Shown: positions 32,011 through 41,027 of the stretch, piece by piece | How the letters are laid out: every line of letters starts with the position of its first letter | How positions within the stretch are numbered: position 1 is the stretch's first letter | DNA from: Serratia rhizosphaerae | GTDB taxonomy: Bacteria > Pseudomonadota > Gammaproteobacteria > Enterobacterales > Enterobacteriaceae | DNA length: 64,000 bases | NCBI RefSeq assembly: GCF_009817885.1 | Contig: NZ_CP041764.1 | Location: 3,038,001-3,102,000 of the forward strand | Reading direction: 5' to 3' | Translations under genes and position numbers: made by a program | The notes under the pieces: generated by a model | The model's input: only the letters and a program-made list of their open reading frames with translations | What the model was told of the DNA's origin: nothing | Databases searched by the model: none

Positions 32011-32772
32011 ATGGGTATTAACGCGGATATAAAAACAGTATTGATCACCGGTGCTAGCCGTGGCATCGGCAAAGCGATAGCGCTGGCATTTGCAGAAGCT
32101 GGATACAAAGTCATCGCCACGGATATTGAGCGTGAAATCAACGTGCTGGCTTCACTCAAGAATGAGATTGAACATATCGGCAAATCCTGCCTGACCTATT
32201 CGCTGGACGTCACCAGTAAAACAGAACTGGATCAATTAGTTGCAAATTTACGTCGTGACCGTCAGGCGGTGGATGTACTGGTGAACAACGCAGGTATTTT
32301 GCAAATTTCTACGCTTCAGGATCTGCAGGAAAGTCAGTGGAATGCTCACTTTGATGTCAACGCGAAGGGCGTTTGGCTCACTACCCAAGCGTTTGCTCCT
32401 TACATGAAAGAGCAAGGTGACAAACGCATCATTAACACCGCATCACTCGCCGGCCGTTGCGGTGTTCCCGGCCAAGGCCACTATGCCGCAACTAAAGCGG
32501 CCGTCATTTCGCTGACACGCGTTGCAGCTCAGGAGCTGGGACCAGACGGATTTACCGTCAACGCGATTTGCCCGGGCATCATTCTCACTGAAATGGGGCG
32601 TAACAATCTGGGCAGTGAAGAAATGATTACCTACTGGGAAGGCCGCACCGCATTACGTCGGCTTGGTCAACCTGAAGACGTTGCCGGAGCGGTGCTGTTC
32701 TTTGCTTCCCCTATGGCGGATTTTATCACCGGACAATCAATCAACATCGATGGCGGGATTTATTTCCACTAA
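32011..32772 (+). CDS. Short-chain dehydrogenase/reductase 1 of the polyol cluster
   Basis: The 253-residue protein is a classical SDR: cofactor motif TGASRGIGKAIALAF, NNAGI, catalytic Ser region NTASLAG, and YxxxK in HYAATKAAVI. The C-terminal GQSINIDGGIYF is typical of NAD(P)-dependent polyol or sugar dehydrogenases. An acidic residue after the second strand (ATDIERE) suggests a preference for NAD. It likely oxidises a polyol to a ketose, or the reverse, for the kinase and aldolase encoded downstream. ATG 32011 follows GAGGATTT. First gene of the operon; 14 bp separate it from the second dehydrogenase gene. Confidence 0.88.
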   Translation: MGINADIKTVLITGASRGIGKAIALAFAEAGYKVIATDIEREINVLASLKNEIEHIGKSCLTYSLDVTSKTELDQLVANLRRDRQAVDVLVNNAGILQISTLQDLQESQWNAHFDVNAKGVWLTTQAFAPYMKEQGDKRIINTASLAGRCGVPGQGHYAATKAAVISLTRVAAQELGPDGFTVNAICPGIILTEMGRNNLGSEEMITYWEGRTALRRLGQPEDVAGAVLFFASPMADFITGQSINIDGGIYFH

Positions 32773-32786
32773 TAACAGGGGATCCT

Positions 32787-33548
32787 ATGCGCAAAGGTTT
32801 ATTCGAATTCAAAGATAAAGTAGCCGTTGTGACCGGTGGCAGTAAAGGCATTGGGCTTTCAATTGCTAAGGGATTACTTGAGTTTGGTGCGGAGGTCTGG
32901 CTACTGGATACCGATGTGGTAGCCGGAGAACAGGCGGTTCACGATTTAGGATCTAAAACGCATTTCTATCAGCTGGACGTGACCGATCCCGCTGCCGTTA
33001 AGGTTTGCGCAGAACAGGTAGCCAAAGAGTCAGGTCACATTGACATGCTGGTTAACTGCGCGGGTATTTCGTGCATCACCCCGGCGTTTGAGGCTGAAGA
33101 TGATGAATGGCGTCTGATTATGGACGTTAATCTCAACGGCACATTCTGGTGCTGCAGAGAGTTCGGTCGCCAGATGGCGAAGCAGCAGAGCGGGAGCATC
33201 GTCAATATGGGGTCGATGTCAGGCGATATTGTTAACCGTCCGCAGGCTGCTACGGCATACATTACCAGCAAGGCGGGTGTGCACCTTATGACCAAGTCGC
33301 TGGCATGTGAATGGGTTAAAGATGGCATCAGAGTGAATGCTCTGGCGCCAGGCTATATCGCGACAGACATGACTTTGCAGATGCGCTCTCGCCCTGAATT
33401 GTTCGATGAATGGATGAATTGCACACCAATGAAGCGCTGTGGTGAACCTGATGAAGTCGCCAACGCCGCGTTGTTCCTGGTTTCAGATGCGGCGAGTTAT
33501 ATCACCGGAACCATTCTGGCTGTCGACGGCGGTTATACCGCCTGGTAA
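32787..33548 (+). CDS. Short-chain dehydrogenase/reductase 2 of the polyol cluster
   Basis: A second classical SDR of 253 residues: TGGSKGIGLSIAKGL, VNCAGIS, NMGSMSG, YITSKAGVHLM (YxxxK), NALAPGYIATDM and TGTILAVDGGYTAW. An LLDTD stretch after the second strand again suggests NAD. It is only distantly similar to the first SDR, so two different oxidations are likely, such as a polyol and an aldehyde or a second position. Other members with this pattern act on mannitol, arabitol or sorbitol; the substrate cannot be chosen from sequence alone. Confidence 0.88.
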   Translation: MRKGLFEFKDKVAVVTGGSKGIGLSIAKGLLEFGAEVWLLDTDVVAGEQAVHDLGSKTHFYQLDVTDPAAVKVCAEQVAKESGHIDMLVNCAGISCITPAFEAEDDEWRLIMDVNLNGTFWCCREFGRQMAKQQSGSIVNMGSMSGDIVNRPQAATAYITSKAGVHLMTKSLACEWVKDGIRVNALAPGYIATDMTLQMRSRPELFDEWMNCTPMKRCGEPDEVANAALFLVSDAASYITGTILAVDGGYTAW

Positions 33549-33558
33549 TGAGGTAAAG

Positions 33559-34218
33559 ATGAAATATCAAAATATTTATCAGGCCCGCAGTGCCGTTGTG
33601 GATGCCTGTAATCAGATGACCAAACTGGGCATCAATCAGGGAACATCAGGCAATATCAGTCTGCGCTATGACAACATCATGCTGATTTCACCTTCAGGTA
33701 TACCTTATGAAAATATGGAGCCTGGAGATATTGTAGAGATGACGATGGATGGTGAGTGGCATGCCAGCAAGGGTATGGTGCCGTCCAGCGAATGGCGCTT
33801 CCATCTCGATATTCTGAAAAACAAACCGGCTGTTAACGCTGTCGTTCATGCGCATCCAACATATTGTACCACGCTTGCTATCCTGAATAAGCCCATTCCT
33901 GCGATCCATTACATGATCGCGGTGGGGGGGAAAAATGACATTCCCTGTGCGCCCTACGCGACTTATGGAACGGAAGAGCTGTCGGAGTATGCGCTGGCAG
34001 CATTGCGCGATCATCATGCCTGCCTGCTGGCGAACCACGGTATGATTGCCACTGGCAAAAGCCTGGAAAAGGCTATGTGGACGGCGCTGGAAGTAGAAGT
34101 CCTGGCGCACCAATATCATGCCTGCCTTCAGGTCGGTGAGCCGGTGTTACTGTCCGATGATGAAATCGATCGCGTCCTGAAGAAATGGGGCGAATATGGC
34201 CTGCGGGAGTCAAATTAA
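33559..34218 (+). CDS. Class II aldolase (FucA-like)
   Basis: The 219-residue product belongs to the zinc-dependent class II aldolase/adducin family. GINQGTSGNISLR contacts the substrate phosphate, SSEWRFH contains the catalytic-type Glu, and zinc ligands are in VVHAHPTYC and LLANHGMI. Size and order fit L-fuculose-1-phosphate aldolase and relatives that split ketose 1-phosphates into DHAP and an aldehyde. ATG 33559 follows GAGGTAAAG ten bases after the SDR2 stop; the long frame upstream overlaps SDR2 and is a shadow. The stop overlaps the kinase start (TAATG). Confidence 0.88.
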   Translation: MKYQNIYQARSAVVDACNQMTKLGINQGTSGNISLRYDNIMLISPSGIPYENMEPGDIVEMTMDGEWHASKGMVPSSEWRFHLDILKNKPAVNAVVHAHPTYCTTLAILNKPIPAIHYMIAVGGKNDIPCAPYATYGTEELSEYALAALRDHHACLLANHGMIATGKSLEKAMWTALEVEVLAHQYHACLQVGEPVLLSDDEIDRVLKKWGEYGLRESN

Positions 34219-35189
34219 TGTCGACACAACACACTACAAACCCTGCATATGACGCCAGCTTTGTGGGTTTTTATTGCCTCGATATTCTTGGCGTACCGGT
34301 TGAGGTGATCCCGCCAGGTGGCCAGTGCTACTTTATCGACGATATCCGTCTGACGGTTGCAGGCACCGCTGGCGGCAGCGTGGTTGATGCGGCAAAACTG
34401 GGCATTAACTGTTTGGCTCTTGGTGCCGTTGGCGATGATGAAAAAGCCGACTTTATGCTAAGCAAGCTTGAAAGCTTCGGCGTGGATACTTCGGTGATGC
34501 GTCGCTATCCGGGGGTATCGACTTCCTCTTCAATTTTGACGATTCGCCCGGACGGCTCTCGTCCTGCCCTGCATGTGCGTGGCGTATCAGATCGCTTCGA
34601 ATTGTCTGAAGCGGCAATGAGCAAGGCGATCGATGCCAAAGTCGTCCATTTTGGTGGAACAGGTTTGCTTGCCAAGCTGGATGGGCAACCCACCGTTGAT
34701 TTGATGCAAGCGGCGAAAAAGGCAGGAAGAATCACCACCTACGATTTGATAGCTGCCCGAAAAGAGACCGTTGAGTTAGTTCTGCCGGTGCTGCCATTTG
34801 TGGACTACTTTATGCCGAGCATTGATGAGGCAGCGGTGATGTGTGGAAACGATAACGTTGACTATTGCGCTGATTATTTCCTTGCAGCCGGTGCCAAGGT
34901 GGTGGCTATTTCTCTTGGTGCAGATGGTTCCCTTATTGCCGGTCAAAACGGTGAGCGCTTCCACGTACCAGCACATGATATTCAGGTTCTGGACACCACT
35001 GGATGTGGTGATGCCTACAGCGCAGGTTTTGTGGTTGGGTTAGTGAAGGGGATGGATCTTGAGCAGTGCGCGCGCTTTGCAACAGCCTGCGGAGCGTTGG
35101 TTGCAACTGGCCTCGGGTCTGATGCCGGGATCCTATCTTTTGATGACACGATGAAGGCAATGAACAACTTACCCAAGCGTGGCCGTTGA
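34218..35189 (+). CDS. PfkB-family carbohydrate kinase
   Basis: The 323-residue kinase has the ribokinase-family signatures: AGTAGGSVVDAAKLG near the sugar-binding site, GAVGDDEKADFML, and the C-terminal DTTGCGDAYSAGFVVGLVKG, whose Asp is the catalytic base. It would phosphorylate the ketose made by the dehydrogenases so that the FucA-like aldolase can cleave it. It is co-translated with the aldolase. A terminator follows 57 bp later, before the permease gene. Confidence 0.88.
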   Translation: MSTQHTTNPAYDASFVGFYCLDILGVPVEVIPPGGQCYFIDDIRLTVAGTAGGSVVDAAKLGINCLALGAVGDDEKADFMLSKLESFGVDTSVMRRYPGVSTSSSILTIRPDGSRPALHVRGVSDRFELSEAAMSKAIDAKVVHFGGTGLLAKLDGQPTVDLMQAAKKAGRITTYDLIAARKETVELVLPVLPFVDYFMPSIDEAAVMCGNDNVDYCADYFLAAGAKVVAISLGADGSLIAGQNGERFHVPAHDIQVLDTTGCGDAYSAGFVVGLVKGMDLEQCARFATACGALVATGLGSDAGILSFDDTMKAMNNLPKRGR

Positions 35190-35245
35190 CCCGTACCACG
35201 CACTTAATTAATTAGACCCAAGTACCGGCATCTCACCCTACGGCA

Positions 35246-35270
35246 GGGCGGGTTCTCGACGCCCTTTTTT
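35246..35270 (+). terminator. Terminator/attenuator between kinase and permease genes
   Basis: GGGCG and CGCCC with a 9-nt loop are followed by TTTTTT. The permease ATG is only 13 bp further, so read-through or a separate promoter is needed for it. Confidence 0.7.
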
Positions 35271-35283
35271 CTGGAGCGTTACA

Positions 35284-36591
35284 ATGCAAAACGATACAAC
35301 ACAAGTGCGACCAGGGATAAATCGCTTATTGACGTTAGCTGGCATTCCAAAGCCATTGCTCATAGGTTTTATTGGTTTCACCATCTTTATGATTGGAGAT
35401 GGAATAGAGCTGGGATTCCTGGCCTCCTATCTGAATGAACAGGGACTTTCCTCAGAAAAGATTGCTCTGTTATTTACGCTATACGGATTAACCGGATCCA
35501 TTTCTGCTTGGCTGTCAGGGGCATTATCGGATGGATACAGCCCATATCGCGTCATGTGGGTAGGGCTCATCATATGGATCGTGCTGGATATTGCCTTTCT
35601 TACCTTTGGCGTCAGCCAGTCAAATTATGAATTAATGCTCCTGTTCTATACGCTCCGAGGCTTTGGATATCCGCTGTTTGCCTATGGGTTCCTCTGCTGG
35701 ATCGCTGCTGCATCCCCGGCCAAAATGATGGGTTCAGCAATGGGCTGGTTTTGGTTCTTTAGTACATTAGGCTTAATGACTCTCGCACCGTTGGTAGCAA
35801 GTGTTTCCATCCCGCGAATCGGTGAGATGAATACATTCTGGCTATCGATCGTAATGGTTATCATCGGCGGGCTGTTGGCATTGCTTGGTTTAAAAGAGCC
35901 GACAGGGAAGCATCCGTTATCCAACGATAAAACGGGAACCGCAAAGCTTCTGTTTAAAAGTATCAGCATATTGTGGCGTGAACCCAAAGCAGCAATGGGC
36001 GCCGTCACCCGAATGATCAATACCGCTTCGTTTTACGGGTTCATGCCGGTGATGCCTTTCTTCTATACGCATCAGGGGGGATTTACCCTGCCGGAATGGC
36101 TACAATTACTAAGCTTGGTTTTCTTTAGTAATATTATTGGCAATCTGGTTGCAGGGATTTTAGGCGATAAAATTGGACACCGAACAACGATTATCGTCAT
36201 GGGGGGATTATTATGCGCCGTCACGACACCTCTCTTCTATTATCTGCCACTATGGTATCCAGGAAATGGGACACTGGTCAGCATTAACGGTGTTCTGTGG
36301 GGCATCGGTCTGGCTGGATTCGTACCTTTATCCGCGCTGATGCCGCTTATCTCGCCGGCGAATAAAGGCGCCATGATCGCTAGCCTGAGCTTGGGTGCCG
36401 GAATGAGCATGTGGTTTGGTCCTTTGCTGTTTACGTTATTCCAGAGTCACATTGGGATTGAAGGTGTCTGTCTGGTGTTCACGGGACTCTATATCATCAG
36501 CATGGGATTAACCGCGTTGTTAAAACCGAATGTGGGAGAAAGCGTAACAGCGCTGGAAAATAACACTCTTTCGGAACCTGTACGTGAGTAA
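35284..36591 (+). CDS. MFS permease of the polyol (RbtT/DalT) type
   Basis: The 435-residue protein has twelve predicted membrane helices and aligns with the ribitol/arabitol transporters of Klebsiella: MIGDGIELGFL, LLFYTLRGFGYPLF, SAMGWFWFF, IPRIGEMNTFW, RMINTASFYGFMPVMP and FTLPEWLQ all match that family in order. Members take up pentitols by proton symport. This is the strongest clue that the gene cluster uses a polyol. It follows the kinase gene and a terminator-like hairpin; the ATG is preceded by CTGGAGCG. Confidence 0.88.
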   Translation: MQNDTTQVRPGINRLLTLAGIPKPLLIGFIGFTIFMIGDGIELGFLASYLNEQGLSSEKIALLFTLYGLTGSISAWLSGALSDGYSPYRVMWVGLIIWIVLDIAFLTFGVSQSNYELMLLFYTLRGFGYPLFAYGFLCWIAAASPAKMMGSAMGWFWFFSTLGLMTLAPLVASVSIPRIGEMNTFWLSIVMVIIGGLLALLGLKEPTGKHPLSNDKTGTAKLLFKSISILWREPKAAMGAVTRMINTASFYGFMPVMPFFYTHQGGFTLPEWLQLLSLVFFSNIIGNLVAGILGDKIGHRTTIIVMGGLLCAVTTPLFYYLPLWYPGNGTLVSINGVLWGIGLAGFVPLSALMPLISPANKGAMIASLSLGAGMSMWFGPLLFTLFQSHIGIEGVCLVFTGLYIISMGLTALLKPNVGESVTALENNTLSEPVRE

Positions 36592-36652
36592 TCACGTAAT
36601 ACCAAGCATGAACGATACATAAGTGTTTTTATTTGACTAGCTTCCCTTAAAA

Positions 36653-36683
36653 AAGCAGAAAGTCTTTCGACTTGCTGATTTTA
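36653..36683 (+). terminator. Probable terminator after the permease gene
   Basis: AAGTC-TTTC-GACTT, extended by partly paired AGCA/GCT flanks, is followed by GATTTTA. It would end the polyol cluster. Bases on to 36841 hold no gene. Confidence 0.5.
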
Positions 36684-36841
36684 CGGGTCATCATGGGGAA
36701 GGTCTCTGAGCAAAATATGTGCCAGGTCATACATATTCTACTCAGAGTATGGTAACTACAGGGCGGAAGATGGCGGTTTTTTCAATTTGCGGCAGTCAGG
36801 CTGCCCTGTTCGCTGAACGTGACGGCCTCCTGGTAGCCCCG

Positions 36842-37993
36842 TTACTCGTCGGCTAAAAACAGCTCCAGCAGCGAGTTGAGGAACAGTTTGCCATGTTCGG
36901 TAATCTGCCAGCGGTCGGCGTTCTCCGTCAGATAGCCTTTCGCCAGCGCCTGATCCAGCTGCGGGCGGATTGCGCTTTCATCCAGCCCGGTGTAAATGCG
37001 GAACTCGTCGCGCGGCGCGGCCTCCAGCAGCCGGAAGCGGTTCATAAAGAACTCGAACGGCCGATCCGCCATCGCTACCTCATGCTGCTTCGCCATATAG
37101 TTGCCCTGCATAAAACCGCGCGGATGCTTGGTTTTTTCGGTGCGCACAATGCGTCCGTTGCTGAAGGTCAGTTTGCCGTGCGCGCCGCAGCCGATGCCCA
37201 GATAATCGCCGAAGCGCCAGTAGTTCAGGTTGTGCCGGCACTGGTAGCCCGGTTTGGCGTAGGCCGAGGTTTCATACTGCTGGTAGCCGGCGGCGGTCAG
37301 CAGTTCATGCCCCTGCTGGAAAATATCCCACAGCGCATCGTCGTCCGGCAGCGGCGGCGGGCGTGAGCCGAATAGGGTATTCGGCTCAATGGTCAGCTGA
37401 TACCACGACAGATGCGGCGGATTCAGGGCGATGGCCTGGCGCAGGTCATCCAGCGCTTCTTCCAGCGACTGGTCCGGCAGCCCGTGCATCAAATCCAGGT
37501 TAAAACTGCGCAGGCCGAGGCCGGTGGCCAGCTGCGCCGCACGCTTGGCCTCTTCCGGGCCGTGGATGCGCCCCAGGCGCTCCAGCTTCTGGTGGCTGAA
37601 GCTCTGCACGCCAATCGAAATACGGTTAACGCCGGCGCGCTGGTAGCCGCTGAAGCGGTCGGCCTCAACGGTGCCGGGATTAGCCTCCATGGTGATTTCG
37701 GCGTCGTCGGCAACGGGAATTCGCGCCCGCACGCCGTCCAGCAGCCTTTGCATCGCCTCCGCGCTCAGCAGGCTGGGGGTGCCGCCGCCGATAAAGATGG
37801 TGCTGATGCTGCGACCGCCGGCGAGCGGCAGGTCGGCGTCCAGATCCGCCAGCAGATGGTCGACATATTCCTGATGCGGCACCTCGCCCTTCAGCGCATG
37901 CGAGTTGAAATCGCAATAGGGGCACTTCTGCACGCACCACGGAATATGGATGTACAGGCTCAGCGGCGGCAGTTGTACGGCGTTACTGGGCAT
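36842..37993 (-). CDS. hemW: HemW, radical SAM haem chaperone
   Basis: The 383-residue product has the radical SAM cluster motif CVQKCPYC (C-x3-C-x2-C) near residue 20, GGGTPSLLS, MEANPGTVEADRF and a C-terminal HemN_C-like region (FEFFMNRFRLLE). HemW proteins bind haem and deliver it to target enzymes; they lack the activity of HemN. The start MPSNAVQLPPLSLYIHIPWC lies inside the end of rdgB (11-bp overlap). Last gene of the leftward yggS-proC-yggT-yggU-rdgB-hemW unit. Confidence 0.95.
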   Translation of the reverse strand: MPSNAVQLPPLSLYIHIPWCVQKCPYCDFNSHALKGEVPHQEYVDHLLADLDADLPLAGGRSISTIFIGGGTPSLLSAEAMQRLLDGVRARIPVADDAEITMEANPGTVEADRFSGYQRAGVNRISIGVQSFSHQKLERLGRIHGPEEAKRAAQLATGLGLRSFNLDLMHGLPDQSLEEALDDLRQAIALNPPHLSWYQLTIEPNTLFGSRPPPLPDDDALWDIFQQGHELLTAAGYQQYETSAYAKPGYQCRHNLNYWRFGDYLGIGCGAHGKLTFSNGRIVRTEKTKHPRGFMQGNYMAKQHEVAMADRPFEFFMNRFRLLEAAPRDEFRIYTGLDESAIRPQLDQALAKGYLTENADRWQITEHGKLFLNSLLELFLADE

Positions 37994-38579
37994 TGCGCAT
38001 CGCTTCCAGCAGCAGTTTCAACGCCTGACCGCGGTGCGAGACGGCGATTTTCTCCTCGCGCGTCAGCTCGGCGGCGGTGCGCTGCAGTTCCGGGACGTAG
38101 AAGATCGGATCGTAGCCGAAGCCGCCGCGGCCGGCGGAGGTGGTGGTGATTTCCCCGGCCCAGCTGCCGTGGAACACCAGCGGCGTCGGGTCGGCGGCGT
38201 GGCGCAGGTACACCAGCACGCAGTGGAAGCGGGCGCCGCGCTGCCCGGCGGGCACCGCCTGCATGGCATCCAGCAGTTTGTCCAGATTCTGTTGGTCGCT
38301 GGCGTCTTCGCCGGCGTAGCGGGCGGAATAGATGCCCGGCGCGCCGCCGAGCACATCTACCGCCAGGCCGGAATCATCGGCGATTGCCGGCAGGCCGGTA
38401 ACCTGTGCCGCGTGGCGCGCCTTCAGGATGGCGTTTTCGATAAACGTCAGGCCGGTCTCTTCGGCGGACTCAACGCCCAGCTCGGTTTGCGCCACGATGT
38501 CCAGGCCGAAATCGGCCAGCAGCGCGGCGAGTTCGCGTACTTTACCGGGGTTGCCGGTGGCAAGAACGACTTTTTGCAT
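37983..38579 (-). CDS. rdgB: RdgB, dITP/XTP pyrophosphatase
   Basis: The 198-residue enzyme removes dITP, ITP and XTP from nucleotide pools. It begins MQKVVLATGNPGKVRELAAL (the TGNxxK motif) and has TFIENAILKARHAA, DDSGLAVDVLGGAPG, the GFGYDPIFYVPE segment and SHRGQALKLL near the C-terminus, all as in E. coli. It overlaps hemW and lies 17 bp after yggU in the same operon. Confidence 0.96.
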   Translation of the reverse strand: MQKVVLATGNPGKVRELAALLADFGLDIVAQTELGVESAEETGLTFIENAILKARHAAQVTGLPAIADDSGLAVDVLGGAPGIYSARYAGEDASDQQNLDKLLDAMQAVPAGQRGARFHCVLVYLRHAADPTPLVFHGSWAGEITTTSAGRGGFGYDPIFYVPELQRTAAELTREEKIAVSHRGQALKLLLEAMRNAQ

Positions 38580-38596
38580 AGTGATACCTTGAAGCT

Positions 38597-38887
38597 TTAG
38601 TCAATCAGCGCCGCAATAACCGGCGGGCGCTGTTGCGGATGAATAATGCGTAACTGTTTATGCCGGCCCAGTTCGCCTTTTTCGATAGTGATGTTGCTCT
38701 TCGCCGCCTTGAACTGCTTGGCGAGAAACTTAATCAGATGGGCGTTAGCCTGGCCGTCCACCGGCGGCGCGGTGATGGCGACTTTTATTTCGTCGCCATG
38801 CAGACCGATAATCTGGTCGCGGCTGGCCTTCGGCTGAATATACAGCCTGATGACCAGCCCATCCGGCAGCAGGGTGACGGCGCTCAC
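38597..38887 (-). CDS. yggU: YggU, DUF167 family protein
   Basis: The 96-residue protein has the DUF167 core: IQPKASRDQIIGLHGDEIKV, then TAPPVDGQANAHLIKFLAK and VTIEKG-like GELGRHKQLRI. Function unknown; a small alpha/beta fold conserved in bacteria and eukaryotes. It overlaps yggT by 4 bp, so they are translationally coupled. Confidence 0.95.
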   Translation of the reverse strand: MSAVTLLPDGLVIRLYIQPKASRDQIIGLHGDEIKVAITAPPVDGQANAHLIKFLAKQFKAAKSNITIEKGELGRHKQLRIIHPQQRPPVIAALID

Positions 38888-39438
38888 AGCAGGAACCAGA
38901 TCTCGCCGAACAGATCCATACCCAGGTAGTTGATGAGATACAGGATCAGAATCACTACCATCGCCGAGAAGTCAATGCCGCCCATCGCCGGGATAATACG
39001 GCGGATCGGCGCCATTAGCGGCTCGGTCAACTGATACATCACGTAGTCAATCGGGCTGCGGCCCTGGCTGATCCAGCTCATCAGGGCGCGGATGATCATC
39101 ACCCAGAAAATCAGATAACCGGCGGACTTCACCAGCGAAATCAGGCCGAACAGCAGGTTATACGGGCTGAGCGCCATGGCGCCGCCCTGAATCAGCAGCA
39201 GCAGCGGATATTTGATGGTCATCAGCAGGAACGCCAGCAGCAGCGAGGCGCTGTCGATCGGCCCCAGCGAAGGCAGGACACGACGCAGCGGGCCCACCAC
39301 CGGCTGAGTGATTTTCACCACGAACTGGGAAAACGGGTTATAAAAATCGGTGCGCGCCCACTGCATCCAAATGCGCAGCAGCAGCACCATAACGTAAATA
39401 TCAATAACGGTCTTGACCAGGAAAGTCAGCGTTAGCAT
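38884..39438 (-). CDS. yggT: YggT family inner-membrane protein
   Basis: The 184-residue membrane protein holds two YGGT repeats, each with a pair of hydrophobic helices and the RRVLPSLGPIDSAS / RRIIPAMGGIDFSA loop (proline-glycine-aspartate motif). The family has been linked to osmotic tolerance and, in other bacteria, division-site organisation; the exact role is unknown. It lies between proC and yggU in the operon. Confidence 0.95.
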   Translation of the reverse strand: MLTLTFLVKTVIDIYVMVLLLRIWMQWARTDFYNPFSQFVVKITQPVVGPLRRVLPSLGPIDSASLLLAFLLMTIKYPLLLLIQGGAMALSPYNLLFGLISLVKSAGYLIFWVMIIRALMSWISQGRSPIDYVMYQLTEPLMAPIRRIIPAMGGIDFSAMVVILILYLINYLGMDLFGEIWFLL

Positions 39439-39457
39439 TGCGTGGTTCGCTCCTTAA

Positions 39458-40279
39458 TTAGAATGATTTTTCCATTTCCTGCGCACGGGAAACGGCCGCC
39501 TGCATCGCCTGAGCGACGGTTGCCGGCAGGTGTTGTTCGTTAAACACGCGCAGCGCTTCGGCGGTGGTGCCGCCTTTTGACGTCACCTGTTCGCGCAGGG
39601 TCGACAGCGACGTTTCCGGGTTGGCTTCCACCAGCGCCGCCGCGCCGCTGGCCGCCTGCTGCACCAGCTCGCGCGCCTGCTGGCTGCTGAAGCCCATCTG
39701 TTCGGCGGCCTGCTGCATGGACTCCATAAACAGGAAGAAATAGGCCGGCGCGCTGCCTGCGGCGGCAATCACGCCGTTAATGCCGTTCTCATCGTCCACC
39801 CAGCAGACTTTGCCCACCGAGCCCATCAGCGCGCCGGTGAAGTCGCGATCCTGCTGGCTGACCTGCGGCGGCGCGTACAGCCCGCTCATGCCTTTCCCGA
39901 CCAGCGACGGGGTGTTCGGCATGATGCGCACGATATTGAGCGACCGGCCGAGCAGTTGATAGAAACGCTCGACCTGAACGCCGGCGGCGATCGACAGCAC
40001 CAGCTTGCCGTCAAAACTGACCTGGCTCTGCAGCGCCTGGCAGACGTCGGCCATCAGCTGCGGTTTTACCGCCAGCACTACCACATCGGCGCCCTGCGCA
40101 CAGGCGGCGTTGTCGGCGCTGCTGATAATGCCATAGTCGGCGGCCAATGCATCGCGATTGTTCGGCGACGGAGCGCAGACGCTAATCAGGTTGGCCGGAT
40201 AACCGCCGCTGACCAGACCGGCGATGATAGCGCGCGCCATATTGCCGGCGCCAATAAAAGTAATCTTGCGGTGTTGCAT
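39458..40279 (-). CDS. proC: Pyrroline-5-carboxylate reductase
   Basis: The 273-residue enzyme makes proline from pyrroline-5-carboxylate with NAD(P)H. It starts MQHRKITFIGAGNMARAIIAG with the Rossmann glycine motif, has AVKPQLM and MPNTPSLVGKGMSG, and the family signature VTSKGGTTAEALRVFNEQ near the C-terminus. It sits between yggS and yggT; yggS-proC linkage is widely conserved. Confidence 0.97.
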   Translation of the reverse strand: MQHRKITFIGAGNMARAIIAGLVSGGYPANLISVCAPSPNNRDALAADYGIISSADNAACAQGADVVVLAVKPQLMADVCQALQSQVSFDGKLVLSIAAGVQVERFYQLLGRSLNIVRIMPNTPSLVGKGMSGLYAPPQVSQQDRDFTGALMGSVGKVCWVDDENGINGVIAAAGSAPAYFFLFMESMQQAAEQMGFSSQQARELVQQAASGAAALVEANPETSLSTLREQVTSKGGTTAEALRVFNEQHLPATVAQAMQAAVSRAQEMEKSF

Positions 40280-40299
40280 ATCGTTCCTCGTCTGTGCTG

Positions 40300-41007
40300 T
40301 CAGGCCTGCGAATAATCACGGGCGCCAAAAATCGCGGTGCCGATGCGTACCAGGGTACTGCCGGCGCTAATCGCCGCGGACATATCATCGGTCATGCCCA
40401 TCGACAACGTATCCGCCTGCGGGTGCTGCTGTTGCAACTGCAAAAAGGCCTGCTGCATCCGGCCGAAGACCTCCCGCTGCCGTTGAGGATCTTCCTCCGG
40501 CGCCGGGATAGCCATCAGGCCGCGCAGCGTCAGGCGCGGCATGGCGGCGACGGCCTGCGCCAGCTGCGGCAACTCGTCCAGCCCGATGCCGGATTTGCTC
40601 TGTTCATCGCTGATGTTGATCTGGATTAACACATTGAGCGGCGGCATCTCGGCCGGACGCTGGTCGTTCAGCCGCTGGGCGATCTTTTGCCGGTCGACGG
40701 TGTGGCACCAGGCAAAGTGTTCGGCCACCTGGCGACTTTTATTGGATTGCAGCGGACCGATAAAGTGCCACTCCAGCGCCGCGCCCTGCGGCTGCGCGCT
40801 GAAATGCTGAATTTTCTCGACGCCTTCCTGCACGTAGTTTTCGCCAAAGGCCCGCTGCCCGGCATTGATAGCGTCTGCGATCGCCGCTACAGGTTTGGTT
40901 TTACTGACGGCAAGCAGCGTCACTTCTTCCGGAGCGCGTGCGCAACTTTCGGCAGCGCGAGCAATACGGCTCCTGACATCCTGCAGATTCTGTTGGATAG
41001 TGCTCAT
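40300..41007 (-). CDS. yggS: YggS, PLP homeostasis protein
   Basis: The 235-residue protein is a PLP-binding member of the alanine-racemase-like fold. The PLP lysine is in LLAVSKTKPVAAI (about residue 36), with FGENYVQEGVEKI, WHFIGPLQSNKSR and SMGMTDDMSAAI conserved. It controls the supply of free PLP and amino-acid balance rather than catalysing a known reaction. It is first in the leftward operon and divergent from yggR, with 20 bp between the start codons. Confidence 0.96.
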   Translation of the reverse strand: MSTIQQNLQDVRSRIARAAESCARAPEEVTLLAVSKTKPVAAIADAINAGQRAFGENYVQEGVEKIQHFSAQPQGAALEWHFIGPLQSNKSRQVAEHFAWCHTVDRQKIAQRLNDQRPAEMPPLNVLIQINISDEQSKSGIGLDELPQLAQAVAAMPRLTLRGLMAIPAPEEDPQRQREVFGRMQQAFLQLQQQHPQADTLSMGMTDDMSAAISAGSTLVRIGTAIFGARDYSQA

Positions 41008-41027
41008 TCTTGACCCGGGAGATAGAT

